Assembly (NCBI RefSeq): GCF_029227915.1 | Contig: NC_079882.1 | Location: forward strand, 13,354,501-13,418,500 | DNA from: Hydractinia symbiolongicarpus | Taxonomy: Eukaryota > Cnidaria > Hydrozoa > Anthoathecata > Hydractiniidae | Length of the DNA stretch: 64,000 nucleotides | Reading direction: 5' to 3' | Part shown: one piece after another, positions 13,101-23,655 of the stretch | Numbering within the stretch: position 1 is the stretch's first letter | How the letters are laid out: each line of letters opens with the position of its first letter | The notes under the pieces: model-generated | Seen by the model: only the letters and a program-made list of their open reading frames with translations | The model's database searches: none | What the model was told of the DNA's origin: nothing | Translations under genes and position numbers: made by a program

Positions 13101-16100
13101 TGATTTTTTTCAATAGCTCTTTGTGATATCGGCTCAGCTGCGTTTAATTATGATATGCGCAGATTAAACGAAATTCTTGATGTTCCTAAAGCTTGGTATA
13201 AACGCGGTTTGATGCAAAGAATATTTCTGGGTAAAGATGGAACCTACGCTACCCAACAAAGTACCCGTCAAGCGTGCAAAATAAGGACCTCACGTAATTT
13301 ACCAGCATCGTCCGATGCATCGAAACCTGACCCATTAGTAATTCCAAAGGAAACAAGCGGTATGGCCACGCCTCCAATATCAGCTTTTTTGTCAGTTAAA
13401 AAAACTTCAGGTTTAAAGTTCTTAAGTTTAAAAAGCGATAATTTTATGATTTTTTTTCTGACTTGAAATATAACGAAAAATACCTTGCGGTGTAAATTAG
13501 ACTACGAGTCTAATTCTGCCTTTTATTTTGACAAATTAATAAAATAAATTGCTGGTTTTACTTTTAGGAAGTCATAGAAGATCTGTTAGCACAGGCACAT
13601 CGTTTTTTAACAATTTGATGAGAACACCATTTACTGCAACACCAAGAAGCAAAATTTTTCCTACATTTAGGAATGAAGAACATGATTCAGTAAAACTTAA
13701 GTTAGGTTGGTTCAAATAACACCTTTAATACTATTTCTTTCCTCATTCCATTTATTTTGTTGCATATAATTTTTCTAAACTCTCTAATTTCTTCCAATAC
13801 CGAGAAAAAAATACACAGTTTCATTCTAACGATGATTTATTGAAGGACAATCGGATTTCACTTTTACCAATGAATGGCAAACAAAAATAGCGGTTGGCTT
13901 TAAAATCTCCCGAATCGACGTCTCTACTAACATGGGAAATGTGATGGGACAAGTCATGTAAGCTTACGATATGATAACTTCTACGCTATTACTTAATTTG
14001 ATCCAAAAGATACACTGGCTCTTTTTTAATTTAACGATTGAATGGCTGTGACAGCTTTTAGTTCGAAGTTTTTTCTTTTTATGACTTATAATTTTATGTT
14101 TGTATTGCTAGATGGAGTACAAACGATGTCCGTGCAGATGCTAATGGTTTATTGAACAATACTGGCGTGAGAGGTGGCCAAGTTGGAGTATTCGTTCGCC
14201 AAGGAACATTAGATGCACATGGGGGTGTTATAGGAGGCTACCTTGACATGCAAGAATTAAATGTTGTTGGTAGGTGACCCCCCTCTCTAGGATGATTTGG
14301 AATAAATGGTCTAAACATGTTAATGACCTCAATTTTTTGTTTTAGGTAAATTTCAGGAGAATTCTGGAAAATTACCAATCCACTGTACTACTGTTAATAT
14401 GAAAAGTGGAGAAGTGCGACTCGATTACATGGGCTCTAGCGTTGTTATGGCTGCCCTCTCGTCTTTTTTGTTTAAACTTGAAGACCGTTGGTTACTTCCT
14501 AGTTTAAATAATACCGAATGTATGTTTTTAATGTTATTTATTGTGAAACACAGTTTTGATAATGCCTTTTAGCTAGGTTCGTAATGACAACAGAAACCAT
14601 ACATCTACTGAGTAAACCGGCATTTTCATATCAACATTCCTAGAAGTTGTTTCCTTAAAGTTGTTTTCTTAAAGTTGTATTTTGTATTTCTTTCTAAATA
14701 GCAACCCTTACAGAAGCTAGCGAAAATCCTACAGAGATCCATCTCATGTGTGACTCGCAATGGAATGAATTTCAAGTCATCGTTTGCAAGTCAACAACGC
14801 CAGACCTTTTGAAAATGGCGCAAAAGCTGCAAGATTTTTTTTATCAGCAGCAGCAAAGCAGCGCACTTGCATTGTCTTCGCTTTGTGATGGTTACCAAGG
14901 TTTAAGATACTACTCTGCCGATTTGCAGCTGGAAAATCGAACAGATAGTACAAGTGTAGATAGCGTAGATGGTAGGTAACACTCCTAAAACTTCTCAATC
15001 TTTTTTTTCCTGGGAGTGAAATTCGACCAAATAGTTTAGGCGCATCTGCGGAGCCCATAAACGACTTCCACAGAAATAGATCACGTGAGTGTACAAATTT
15101 AAAGAAAAATAACATGTAATGTAGAAGGAAGAAAATCCTAATTTTATAATTATATAATAATATTATTAATAATATTTTTTTCTTACGCAAATCGTAAAAA
15201 ATTCTGTTAGCATGACCTAGTTAATCAAAATTTAGTATGCACTATTATTTGGAAAAATCTGGTGTTATTTTTAATCAACAGAGACTTTTGGTCAAATTAC
15301 ATGATTCCTAAGATTTATGCGAAAACTCTTGAAATCCCTAAATTTTTATTAGTACTGCAATTAACTCCTTAAGTGTTTTTTTTTTCTTGTAATCCAGGGT
15401 TTAGAAGTCTGGAGTTACCCGTTTTTTCTCATTTCAACTTGTGTGTAATGATAAAAACTTATTTATAGGCTTGAAATATCAGCATTGGGTGGAATTACTT
15501 AATGGTTTATATGGAAAATGTCTGAACAATATTACTGCAAGACTTCCTGATAAAAATATAGTTCTTGGTGGCACGCTGGGATTGCATGGAAACTTCGTGT
15601 CTATAGCTTGTTTTCATGGATCAAACTTTCGCTCTCAGAATTGGGGGCTGTTTACAATTCGAGAACCATGTTTACAATTCGTGAGTGAGACCAGGGTAGT
15701 GGAGAAAAGCTGCCAGGTAATGAGAGCGGATTGTGTGCATGATGTGGTGTTTTTGCTTGGCTCAACAAACCGCAACACAATGTCGGAAACACGTCGCTCA
15801 TCTAGTAATATGTACGGTACGTTTTATTAACACAATTTTTTTTTAAGCATGAAAGCTAAAATCAAGTCAAAATCATGCTCGTATACCCTAGTCATTAAGC
15901 ATGCATAAATAGAAGCTAGATTTTTTTCACGAGAGCATAATTACTTCGTTCCCAAATTATTTTTAACTACTGAGAACTAATTTGGTATTCCAAAGATTTT
16001 TTTCCTTTTAACACTGAAAATCTGCCTTGGTTTCTTAAGCGAACACGCTAACCATTAGTATGAAACGGAATCACAGCTATAATTCAGCCAGTTTTTCGAA

Positions 16101-19100
16101 TCAACGAGAGAAATCTCAAGTCGTCAAGTCGGTTTACTAAGTAAAGGAGGCGAATCACAAGTGGTTCCCGATAGCTATTTTTAACCGCTTTATACGGGAA
16201 ATATGCTGCGCTGATTGGCTAAAATGCCTTTACTACGGGCTTTATACAGCGCGGTATAACTTAACCTTATAGCAACCAAAATGGTTGCCAAAAATGTAAA
16301 TAAACAACTTCGCCAGAAAAAACAACAAGAAATGTTGATAATTTTAAATCCACTGGGTTTTTAATATCAACATTTATCGCAACAATGAGCAACTTGTAAA
16401 ACGGCGTCGAATTTGTGTGATATAGATATTTGAATGTTTTATTTTGTACATGTATTTGAAAAATTGATACAATGAAATTCAAATCGAACGTTTTCTTTCT
16501 TTATCAAAACTTGGTTTTTACAACTTTTTCACAAGTAAATCGTTAGAGAATAATACTGGATTCTATAAACCCAATCAAAATAGCTATCAGTTAATAAACC
16601 CTCGATCGGCGTATCGACCTCACAAGCTCGGTCTATATTTTTGACCTTGGGTTATATTTCGGCATAGAGAAACAGTTTATATTGTATTAGTATAACTGTG
16701 TTGTTAGTAGAACAGATTCAAAGGAAAAACTGAATTTTGGATAATTTTCTTAAAACATTGTGGTTTTTATTTCCATAATATTTTTACACTAAAAATAACA
16801 AGCATTTTTATAGCGGCGTGATGGCGCAAGGTTGAAGTTTTGCAAAAAAAATGTTTTTTACATTCCTTATTTCGAAATAAAGCTTTATAGGAAAAATTTC
16901 TTTGATACAACCTTGATGAAGGTTTTTTTAAACAAAACAGACTGTATTTGTTGCAAATATACAGGGGCGGATCCAGCATTTTTAACATGTCAGTCAATTT
17001 TTTTGCGAAACAAAAATCGCGAAACAATTTTGGGGACTTGTTTGCCCCCATAGGGGGTCAGGGGCACAGCCCTGGAAACTTTTACTGTTTTCAGACTCTG
17101 CGCACTATAAACGGCCTACTAATGTCAAAATTGTTAGCTTTGTTAGGCACGTTTTTTATACTACGTTAGACATGTTTCTTATATTCAATTTCGAATAGAC
17201 AGAAAAAAAAACCTCGTGTGAAGGGTTGCAACTTTTAGGAATAATAAAAACAACGGCTTAAATTTATAGCTGGTAAGCATGCTTAGAAAATACCTAATAA
17301 CGTAATATTTGCTATTTCAAACTCGACAGTCTGTTCCAAGTAAGTGAAGTACTATCAGCTGGAGCAAGCTGAACTCGGGGAGGAGAGGGATTAAAGAAAA
17401 GAAATATATAAAAGAAAGAATAAGAGCATTTGCATGCAGTAAGCTTTTTCAAAACATTACGAAAAAATAGGAAATTATGTTTTTTTGTTGTAACTGTAGA
17501 CATTCTCAGGAAGTCAAGCATAATTTTTCGTACCACTTGAAAATCAGAATGGTTAAGTTGGCGCATCGCAAACAAATTTTCTGTGCTCAAAATACTGACC
17601 GCACTACCGCAACCAGGCTACCGTACACCGAACATGTAAAACAAACTAAACCAAGTCCGGTTAGTACAAATTCTATTAAGTAAATATGGCACACCAGTAC
17701 TAGACGATTCACCACAAACTTTTATTTTTATTCAATAAAAATAGTAAAATGTCAAAACATCACATGTCGGATGTAGCCCTATAAGATAAATGTATATGCA
17801 CCTTTTTAATTGGTGACTGCCTATTTTACGAAATATATTTTCTGAAACATCAAATGGTTAACATAATAAAAAAAGCCTTTTTTACCAGCATTATTTAAAG
17901 TTAAACATTTTGGCACCGTGTTGTACAAGTTCCCACCCAATTTGCATGATACCGAGATAGAGAGAGTTATACAGTGTCTGCATCTCGTGGAGAATAAGGC
18001 CAATTTACCTAATGCCTGTATTTTATCTTGCTGTACCTACCTTAGCAAACACCAGTTTCAGTCTTAAAAACACGACCAACTCTGTATATCGTTAACACCA
18101 ATAGTCCACTTTGTAGATGTATCTAAATTTCATTCAATAAAGTAAATGATGTTAAAACGTACACTAGTAAAAAGAACTCAAAACTACAAAATAATTATTT
18201 TAATTCAAGCTCGCATTATTTTGTTCTAATAAACAATAAAGGAATTCAGGCTGAGTATGTTCATCGTATGTTCCTAATATTTTGCAAAATCTGAGCCTCG
18301 GCCTTCTTATGTATTGATTATGTTGTCTGCTGTGTATTACCTACGTACAGATTTAACTGCCAAGTCATCTTTTAATGTTTGGTTAAATAATGCCACGGTT
18401 ATTTCGTATAAATACATATAGTTTTAAAATATCTGTATACTTATAGATTTTATGGCTACAGTAAGGAAAGTGTCGCGTGTTCGTAGAAACCCTCCATCGT
18501 TGGGTGCACCAGTACAAGAATGGCTTATTTTTGTGAACACAACAAGTAAAGATGACATACCCATTGCATCAACTTCTTTTACTTTGGCCAATCAAGAAGT
18601 GGGGGAGAAATTTTCTCACACAAAACTTACTGGAGGGTTGCGCAAAGTATCATTCGCGCCAAAATATAGATACGAAAATCAATCAGAGGTGATTTTTGCG
18701 TTGCCCCGATTATCAGTTCAATTAAAAACAGAACATGATCAACCTACTACGGATATAGTAGCAAAGGTCCTACGTGAAGCAGATAAAGACTTGAATACTA
18801 TTTTGTTTCCTACAGTTCCCAGTGCTCACACGGTTGATTCAAGTTTAATTTCTCACTTCGATGACAGTATACACGTCACTATGGATGTCAGCTTGCTCTT
18901 TTACTTACACAATCTAATCTTGAGTTACATGAAAGAAAAAGAGACCATGTTGTCAGGTTTGATTGTCATTTTTAATTCTCGTATTTTTCTAATATCGTAT
19001 TTGCTTGAACTCATTTTGAAAAGAGTTGCATCTCTGTTTAGTAAGGTAAGCACCTCCAACTAACGAGTGGCCTATCTATCTAAATATTATATTTTTTTGC

Positions 19101-22100
19101 TTGTTTTTCCCCCTTATTATTCAGCTTCACTTAATCCAATGACTTTTTTTTCTGGAGAGTCCTTAACAAGCTGACATGTATGAATATTTTTTAAATAGTG
19201 TTCCTTGGCAGGAGACTAAAAGGGTGTTCATACACCGTGGTTAGCTCAGGTTTATATAATTAATACATAATTTTCAACTCAAGAAAATCAAGTGGGAAGC
19301 TTGTTTACCCCACTTTTTAACCCACTGTTTTGTGAAGTTTTTTTATGTATTATTATTATTTATGTAGTTGGTGAAAGAGGGAAGGACTACTACTTCTGAC
19401 ATTTTGATTTTTTTGTTTTGCAAGTGGTTAGCTATCCATTACCGTTACATGTGATATTGGACAGTAACGCAGTTGCTGTTTGTTATCCTTATTTATTCAC
19501 AGCTCGCTTTAGCTGGCTATTAAAGCTTTTGCTGCACTTATAAGTAGCTTTATTGCACCAATGCACCTAAAATTGATTTTTACTAATTGATAATATACAC
19601 CTATTCCATTATTTCAACAATCAATTAAGCTAGAGTTTGTAGTTTGAAATTATACATTTGTTATTTTTATGTTGTTTTTAGCTAATTAACTAGACCTCCT
19701 TTATAGTACCCGCGCTTAGGCATTCCAAGGTATCTGCTTCAAATGTGCAAATCCAACTGAAATAACCAGTCACAAGCCTTCAATTGTATAGTTAAGGAAC
19801 ATTGACAAATAACTGTTGTCCTGTTTCATTGACTTTTCTATAAAGAGGGTAAGGAAGGTTCTAAAAAAAAAATTCTTCGGAAAAATATTTTTCTGTTGCC
19901 AAAATCTATTTTATCAGCAAACACCACGTCAAAAAACGCATGGCCACATAATGATAAGCCTACAGCAAAATCATTTTTGTGTATATTCTTTGACATACTT
20001 TTATAACGATTCGCACAATTTTTCACAAAGGAGAACAAAGGAGTCTGCTAATTTACGTGCTCGACGTGCTTTTCAAAACCAATGAAACTGACGTAAGTAA
20101 TGAAAATCACTATTTTTTATGATATAGTTCATAGTATAGTTTTATATGCGTAAGAATATAATTAAAAATAAAGTCACTACATGTTTTGTCGGAAGAAACG
20201 TTTTCAAAATTTGACTCTACTGATAAGCAATACGTCCAAACCCATCATCAGGTATGTATCGTGAGCTAAGCACGTTGTCATTTTTTCCTACTTTAAAAAA
20301 ACATCTCAATATAAAGAAGATCCGCTTGCAGAAAATACCCAACCGTTTTTCTTAAAATCCAGGCAGGAACAAGAAGGCGACGAACATATTCCTAGCTTGT
20401 AATTCGTTCTGCTATTTGCACTGCTTGAAATTACAAACTCTCTCTTTGTGTTGTTTATTTCATTGATCTTGCGGATTTTAAGGTTAGAAGATTAAGCCTC
20501 CATTCTTCTTGCGAGAAGACCATTTTCGTTGTTTATTTTCTTTTTCTTTGGCGGATTACAACCTTCGTTTTTTTTCGTGAATAGTGTTCGTTTTGTACTT
20601 TCAAGGTCTATGCTCCCGCCAAAAATCTAAAATATCTTTCCCAACACTTTCTTGAATGCTTTTCTCTAATCTTATCTGTTTTATTTTGCCACGTACGATC
20701 CTTGTGCGAGACCGTCTAGCATTGACTCTGGCAGAAGACTGTCTCTTATATCAAAAGTTGCGTCTAGTAGTGACACAGCCATGCCACCTCGGTGTTTTCA
20801 AGAAGGACTTCTGCTGGATTGCTAACATCACTGCAGAAATTTTAGATGAAGTTTGTACTAACATCACCATCGAACCAATGTTAACTCCACTTTCTGGTGT
20901 AACGTTCAACAACTGAACTGCTATCACCTCTTATGACGCACGCGCTGACGTATCAACAAAACGTTTCTGGACAAAGGGGCAAACAGCGTTTTGTAATATA
21001 AGGGTTTTCAACCCATTAGCCAAATGCCACTTAAGCCAGAGTGTCTCAACAGTACAAAAAAGGAATGAAAACGAAAAAAAAAGATGCTACAACAAAAGGA
21101 TAAACCAAGTCGACCATGGTACGTTCACGCCTCTCGTTTTTTCGAGTTTTGGAGGTGTGAGCCGAGAGTGCAGCAGGTTTTACTCGAATGCCGCTGATCT
21201 TGCAGAAAAGAGGAAACAACCAAGAAGCATCAGCGTCGAATGGATGAGAACAAGATTAAACTTTTCGTTACTTCGATGCAGCTTGCTTTGTGTTTGAGGT
21301 ACAAAAGCTGGGAAATCTGATGCAACGTGGATTCTTGAGACGGACATCGCACAAGCCGCAATCGAGAGTCAATTGAACAGCAATTAGTAAAAGACAACAA
21401 CAAAAGAACATTTAATGACTGTTAAATTTAGGTTAATCAAATTTTAAAAAAAAATACAATGCCGTACATGAAATGGAGGTGTAGATTCTGTTTCAAACTC
21501 TGTTTCACACTGTAGAATCTGATTCACACTTGTCCTCCTTGCTTTTCAGGTTTTTTCATTTCACAGCAAGACCCATATAGCCCTGGGTTTCAGGTGGTGG
21601 ACTACCTCAAGCACGTAGAGCACGTAATTTAGCAGACTCGGAACAAAAAGCATCTGATCTTTGCACAAAAAGTCTGTAAAGTGTGACTAAACTTAAAGGG
21701 GTACTAAAAACTGATAACAAGTTGGTCTTAAAATTGCTCGTTATAGTGTGAATTTTTTTTTCAAGAGATTAAAGGGGTACCACAGTCGGTGCAATGACAA
21801 TGTAGATAAGGGTATCCTATTCGGTAAATTACTAATAAATGCATCGAAAAATGAATTGCAACTTTTTTTTTCCAAGTCAAGTCTAATAATAGCCGTATTT
21901 TGTCGGGCTGATGGTTACTTTGATTTTAGTGCTAAAAATACTTTGTGTTGCTCTTTATTTTGGCTTTGATTCTGTTTTATTTCTCACGCTAATCACAAAC
22001 ACAGTACTCGTATTTAGCTGGTCAGCAGAAGTCTATTGAAATGTGCTCTCAAGTTGTGTACGAAAAGGGTTAAAAGTATTAAAAAAGATTTTAAAGGGTC

Positions 22101-23612
22101 GGATACACGGTACGATTTGTCGTATACGATGTGAAATAGCAGTAAACAATTAGGATAAAATCACTAAATTTCTAAGCAATTAGTATCTATAATGTATCTA
22201 GTTTTAGTGCAGAATATTCCCGTTTGATATTTTTACTTAAGTTTGCTAAAAATGTTTTACTTCCAGTCTTCCAGTTTACATTTCGGTGCTGCACGTTGAT
22301 AAAACAAACATAACAGTCTCAATGCAACAGGAATTAAAGCTGATGGCTTTTATGCCATCGTAAGTGCACTGAGAAATTTTAAAGAAAAAAAGTTTAGTTC
22401 TAACTCTAGTTTGACAACAGACACTGGACTTTTAGTATTATGTGAAGGCAACTATCAAGTAGTATTATTATCACGGTAGCTGAATTTTAAGTTTGCCGCT
22501 ACAACTTATTACATAGTTTTCCATATTAGATTCATACATTTAAAACGTCGTAGTTCACTTCTTAATGTCCAAAACGGATGTAGGATTTATTTTAAAAAGT
22601 TGCTAATTGTTCCGTCATTTTTTTCACTTCACAGAAACCGTTTCGTTCTCCAATTTAATTTAAATGGTTACTCAAACGGTTCTGACGTAATACCTAGAAC
22701 TTAACTACAATTAACTACGATTTTGTGAAACTGCCAGTTTAAATCTGTAAAAGCCAACATTTTGTTGATACATTCTTTAAACCTGCATGTAAACCACTAG
22801 TATCCCAAAGTTGGCTTATAACCAATCTATTGGTATAGAATATTTATTGTAACTTTACATGAAATGCCCACAGCTTCTTTTGGCCATAACTTTTGTTGGA
22901 CATGTGATTGAGTGCCAAAATTTCCAACTTTTATTTTGATGACAAAATTTAAATTAAAATTTTGATTTTAAATTTTAAAAACTGCTGACATTCATGTAAG
23001 AGTATTGGTTATATATAATTACTTATTACATGCATGTTAGTTACCAGGTTACCCCCTTCCTTTTGCCGCTGCACTAGTCCAATAAAGCCTCGTGTAAATA
23101 GATTAAAAGCGGTGATTTTAGTATAGTTGTTTAATTTTTTAATTTGCGGCTGTCTTGGTGACACAATTGTGACTGGCATAATAGTATAGCTTAGCCTTGG
23201 TTACAATTCCCAACACTCGTGTAATAGTCACTGACTACTACTAATTTTGCATATTCTTTTGCGTTTAGTAACAGCACGGCACACGCGCGGCCAATCTAAA
23301 GAACAGGAAACAGTAGACGTAACTAAAAATGAACCTGAAGCTACAATCAAAAAGGAAGAAAAATATCGTGAATTTCGGTGTAAGAGCTGGAAACTTGAAC
23401 CCCGTGTTCGATTGTTAAGTTGGGCAGGTAAAAGAATGGATCCAGTGAGCATAGACTGGGTTTTAGAGAAGTTAGGTTTCACGCATGCGGCCCTAACTAT
23501 TCCAAAATGGATACAACGAGGTGCATTAGATCCCATGGATGTCGCACTTGCTACACTAATGGGGAACCTGTTAGCTCATATGAAAAAGAAAGAAGTTGAA
23601 AATGATAATTGA
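990..23612 (+). CDS. BLTP1: BLTP1 (KIAA1109/tweek/FSA) bridge-like lipid transfer protein, C-terminal part, 21 exons
   Basis: Known role of the family: very long rod-like proteins at ER-membrane contact sites that move phospholipids through a hydrophobic groove (tweek in fly, lpd-3 in worm, Csf1 in yeast). Visible here are 21 exons, 5127 nt in all, giving 1708 codons and a TGA stop. The full vertebrate protein is about 5000 residues, so the N-terminal two thirds lies before the window. Exons: 990-1107, 3314-3381, 8880-8960, 9252-9339, 9485-9558, 9717-9848, 9922-9964, 10182-10358, 10659-10721, 10896-11220, 11312-11935, 12032-13017, 13117-13410, 13568-13705, 13846-13957, 14112-14269, 14346-14519, 14702-14971, 15469-15816, 18447-18956, 23269-23612. 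Every junction has AG/GT and the phases agree. The end (WKLEPRVRLLSWAGKRMDP, then IPKWIQRGALDP) is the conserved FSA C-terminal region. No frameshift or stop, so it looks functional. Confidence 0.93.
1108..3313 (+). other. BLTP1 intron with repeat remnants
   Basis: Contains a 23-bp inverted repeat at about 1358-1397 (TTTGTCCGTGTACATG against CATGTACACGGACAAA), a CCCGTGGAAAAATGCATGG segment near 1533 like the repeat at 53300, and a CAGT run at 3164-3192. The reading frame at 1539-1841 is not claimed as a gene. Confidence 0.45.
3314..3381 (+). CDS. BLTP1: BLTP1 exon 2
   Basis: Acceptor TTTTAAACTAG, donor GTATCT. Completes the split codon and reads YKATNTYGKAQVEVHVSIG. Ends in phase 0. The next intron is 5.5 kb and full of repeats. 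Confidence 0.8.
4378..4505. repeat. Two-copy 64-bp tandem repeat
   Basis: Units 4378-4441 and 4442-4505 start ACATGATTTATATG / ACATGATTTTTATG, share GGCCATTACCATTTT and end AAAGAACAAA. A few differences between copies. Confidence 0.85.
5820..6412 (-). pseudogene. Relic of a 2A-peptide plus papain/OTU-like cysteine protease mobile-element gene
   Basis: On the - strand the frame from 6412 reads into SGDVETNPGP (6161-6187), a match to the 2A ribosome-skipping consensus D(V/I)ExNPGP. Directly after it comes SVQGSFHQGD and then GTQ, where a frameshift occurs. The next frame gives CNSLLAI, and a third frame near 5990 gives LGYTNQYLSASELPNS, running to a stop near 5820. A Gln-Cys-x-Cys-Asn box after SFHQGD is what I recall from cysteine-protease-like (OTU/herpes-type DUB-like) proteins carried by cnidarian mobile elements; the Cys would be the nucleophile. 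At least two frameshifts and two stops make it inactive. It is antisense to BLTP1 inside an intron. The family assignment is from memory; the 2A motif is directly visible. Confidence 0.6.
6330..6446. repeat. 12-bp minisatellite, about 9 units
   Basis: Units of the form AATAAGTTCACC / GATAAGTTTACT / ATTAAGTTCACC. Since 12 is a multiple of 3, it reads as a four-residue repeat in every frame, which is why short - strand frames appear over it. It lies just upstream (in - sense) of the 2A relic. Confidence 0.85.
7364..7651 (+). pseudogene. Unidentified open stretch with zinc-knuckle-like start
   Basis: 95 codons without a stop and without an ATG near the start: CCQNCGKQGGGSTLHWKMRL, then HFVKDCPEETLTELV. 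The C-x2-C, H and C spacing and protein-like composition suggest part of a mobile-element or host protein. I do not recognise it, and it has no splice sites that would join BLTP1 in phase. Confidence 0.35.
8880..8960 (+). CDS. BLTP1: BLTP1 exon 3
   Basis: Acceptor TGTTTTTAG, donor GTGATT. 27 whole codons reading VNFVKKDQDYDVFARFSTLL. Phase 0 on both sides. Confidence 0.82.
9252..9339 (+). CDS. BLTP1: BLTP1 exon 4
   Basis: Acceptor TTTATCTTAG, donor GTAGAC. Reads EKPKRSDREAIVIALDNPHF and ends in phase 1. Contains a run of ten T inside the reading frame. Confidence 0.82.
9485..9558 (+). CDS. BLTP1: BLTP1 exon 5
   Basis: Acceptor TTTATGCACAG, donor GTTTGC. Reads GVLVYLHYKNAYNYWMGQRT and ends in phase 0. 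Confidence 0.82.
9717..9848 (+). CDS. BLTP1: BLTP1 exon 6
   Basis: Acceptor TTTTTTATAG, donor GTAAGT. 44 whole codons; reads FPAVAEHILNRLSQQPVREK and then a hydrophobic beta-strand-like stretch. Confidence 0.85.
9922..9964 (+). CDS. BLTP1: BLTP1 exon 7 (43 bp)
   Basis: Acceptor TTATTATTTCAG, donor GTAAAG. Reads PSCLSTNLATPVLL and ends in phase 1. The reading frame of exon 6 runs on through its intron, but the phases only agree if this intron is removed. Confidence 0.75.
10182..10358 (+). CDS. BLTP1: BLTP1 exon 8
   Basis: Acceptor TTGTTGTTTAG, donor GTAAGT. Reads DSDPGSALLVSVEESSITGC at the start and FRKFCLRFVDNFD later. Phase 1 to phase 1. Confidence 0.85.
10659..10721 (+). CDS. BLTP1: BLTP1 exon 9
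   Basis: Acceptor TTAACTTCAAG, donor GTACTT. Reads YTIPEGSYDLCSRTISSDPQ. 63 bp, phase 1 on both sides, so skipping it would keep the frame. Confidence 0.8.
   Translation: MLYQKEVMTYAHERYHQIHN
10896..11220 (+). CDS. BLTP1: BLTP1 exon 10
   Basis: Acceptor CCAATTTGTTTAG, donor GTAAAT. Reads ELNQPGKWIMTLFWKMCGIN and ends with ERQLWLQTRIVNQF. Moves to phase 2. Confidence 0.88.
11312..11935 (+). CDS. BLTP1: BLTP1 exon 11 (long)
   Basis: Acceptor after a long T tract (TTTTTTTATAG), donor GTAACT. A conserved start (RRNDAHPDVISREVKQLQEI) is followed by a basic stretch (KSRFKRSKKRSTL) and then about 140 Ser/Thr/acid-rich residues that look disordered and fast-evolving. Phase 2 to phase 2. Confidence 0.88.
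12032..13017 (+). CDS. BLTP1: BLTP1 exon 12 (longest, 986 bp)
   Basis: Acceptor TTTTTATAG, donor GTGTGT. Contains AFQRPLRTMWSVGQVSSNQS and PLILIPGVNVRLRYLSK, then alternating hydrophobic strands typical of the lipid-groove repeats (VVVLIRVEPSDLRFSCLPLS), then SGFSFTLCLSRFSFCIFHPY. Phase 2 to phase 1. Confidence 0.9.
13117..13410 (+). CDS. BLTP1: BLTP1 exon 13
   Basis: Acceptor TTTTTTCAATAG, donor GTTTAA (weak). Reads FNYDMRRLNEILDVPKAWYK, one of the best-conserved stretches of the family, then a Ser/Pro-rich linker. Confidence 0.9.
13568..13705 (+). CDS. BLTP1: BLTP1 exon 14
   Basis: Acceptor TTTACTTTTAG, donor GTTGGT. Reads GSHRRSVSTGTSFFNNLMRT; linker-like and low in hydrophobics. Phase 1 to phase 1. 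Confidence 0.82.
13846..13957 (+). CDS. BLTP1: BLTP1 exon 15
   Basis: Acceptor GATTTATTGAAG, donor GTAAGC. Reads WQTKIAVGFKISRIDVSTNM. Ends in phase 2. Confidence 0.85.
14112..14269 (+). CDS. BLTP1: BLTP1 exon 16
   Basis: Acceptor TGTATTGCTAG, donor GTAGGT. Reads WSTNDVRADANGLLNNTGVR then GTLDAHGGVIGGYLDMQEL. Ends in phase 1. Confidence 0.88.
14346..14519 (+). CDS. BLTP1: BLTP1 exon 17
   Basis: Acceptor TTTTTGTTTTAG, donor GTATGT. Reads GEVRLDYMGSSVVMAALSSF then FKLEDRW, strongly conserved in the family. Phase 1 to phase 1. Confidence 0.9.
14702..14971 (+). CDS. BLTP1: BLTP1 exon 18
   Basis: Acceptor TTTCTAAATAG, donor GTAGGT. Reads CDSQWNEFQVIVCKSTTPDL, KMAQKLQDFFYQQQQSS and ALSSLCDGYQGLRYYSADLQ. 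Phase 1 to phase 1. Confidence 0.9.
14972..15468 (+). other. BLTP1 intron, nothing seen
   Basis: AT-rich, with a TAATATTATT-rich stretch near 15150-15180. No coding or repeat feature recognised. Confidence 0.6.
15469..15816 (+). CDS. BLTP1: BLTP1 exon 19
   Basis: Acceptor CTTATTTATAG, donor GTACGT. Reads HWVELLNGLYGKCLNNITAR and GGTLGLHGNFVSIACFHGSN. A CAG/GTAATG near 15716 could act as an internal donor, but the frame stays open and protein-like to 15816. Phase 1 to phase 1. Confidence 0.88.
15817..18446 (+). other. BLTP1 intron with a possible DNA-transposon end
   Basis: No exon seen. Contains the candidate transposon end at 16962; the remainder is AT-rich without recognised coding similarity. 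Confidence 0.5.
16962..17080 (+). mobile_element. Possible hAT-like transposon end (CAGGGGCGGATCCAG)
   Basis: CAGGGGCGGATCCAG at 16962 looks like the terminus of widespread invertebrate hAT/MITE elements. It is followed by GGGGGTCAGGGGCACAGCCC, also often near such ends. The opposite end and target duplication were not found, so the extent is unknown. A related CAGGGGCGAATACAGG is at 24619. Confidence 0.35.
18447..18956 (+). CDS. BLTP1: BLTP1 exon 20
   Basis: Acceptor TATACTTATAG, donor GTTTGA (weak). Reads VRRNPPSLGAPVQEWLIFVN and ends HFDDSIHVTMDVSLLFYLHN. The frame stays open about 100 bases past the donor, but the phase-1 donor joins the last exon exactly. Confidence 0.87.
18957..23268 (+). 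other. BLTP1 intron hosting a retrotransposon relic
   Basis: Holds the nuclease-domain relic at 20770-21297. Elsewhere (18960-20760, 21300-23260) only AT-rich DNA with short runs of A or T; no exon seen. Confidence 0.5.
20770..21297 (+). pseudogene. Relic of the C-terminal nuclease-like domain of a non-LTR retrotransposon
   Basis: Reads in one frame with one internal stop (TGA near 20914): EILDEVCTNITIEPML, then RADVSTKRFWTKGQTAFCNI, then DHGTFTPLVFSSFGG, RECSRFY, RTRLNFSLLRCSLLC and TGA. It aligns segment by segment with the - strand copy at 36764-37567 (RLDISAIGFWTPGQRVFLDI, DNGSFTPLVFSTNGG, RTKISFSLLRSMLLC). The two are therefore diverged copies of one family. Only the 3' part is present, as expected for a 5'-truncated retrotransposon. 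Confidence 0.7.
23269..23612 (+). CDS. BLTP1: BLTP1 last coding exon with TGA stop
   Basis: Acceptor TTGCGTTTAG. Begins TARHTRGQSKEQETVDV (charged linker), then the invariant tail WKLEPRVRLLSWAGKRMDP, IDWVLEKLGF and TIPKWIQRGALDP, ending in a Lys/Glu-rich tail. Reached over a 4.3-kb intron. Confidence 0.93.
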
Positions 23613-23649
23613 TTAAACATGAAACAATTAAATTAAACACATATTCCGT

Positions 23650-23655
23650 AATAAA
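23650..23655 (+). promoter_or_regulatory. Candidate BLTP1 polyadenylation signal AATAAA
   Basis: First canonical AATAAA after the stop codon. Without transcript data the real site could be farther downstream. Confidence 0.4.

Noticed and set aside
15717-15722. GTAATG after CAG inside BLTP1 exon 19 as a splice donor
   Set aside because: The frame stays protein-like for another 100 bases and the donor at 15817 joins the next exon in phase.
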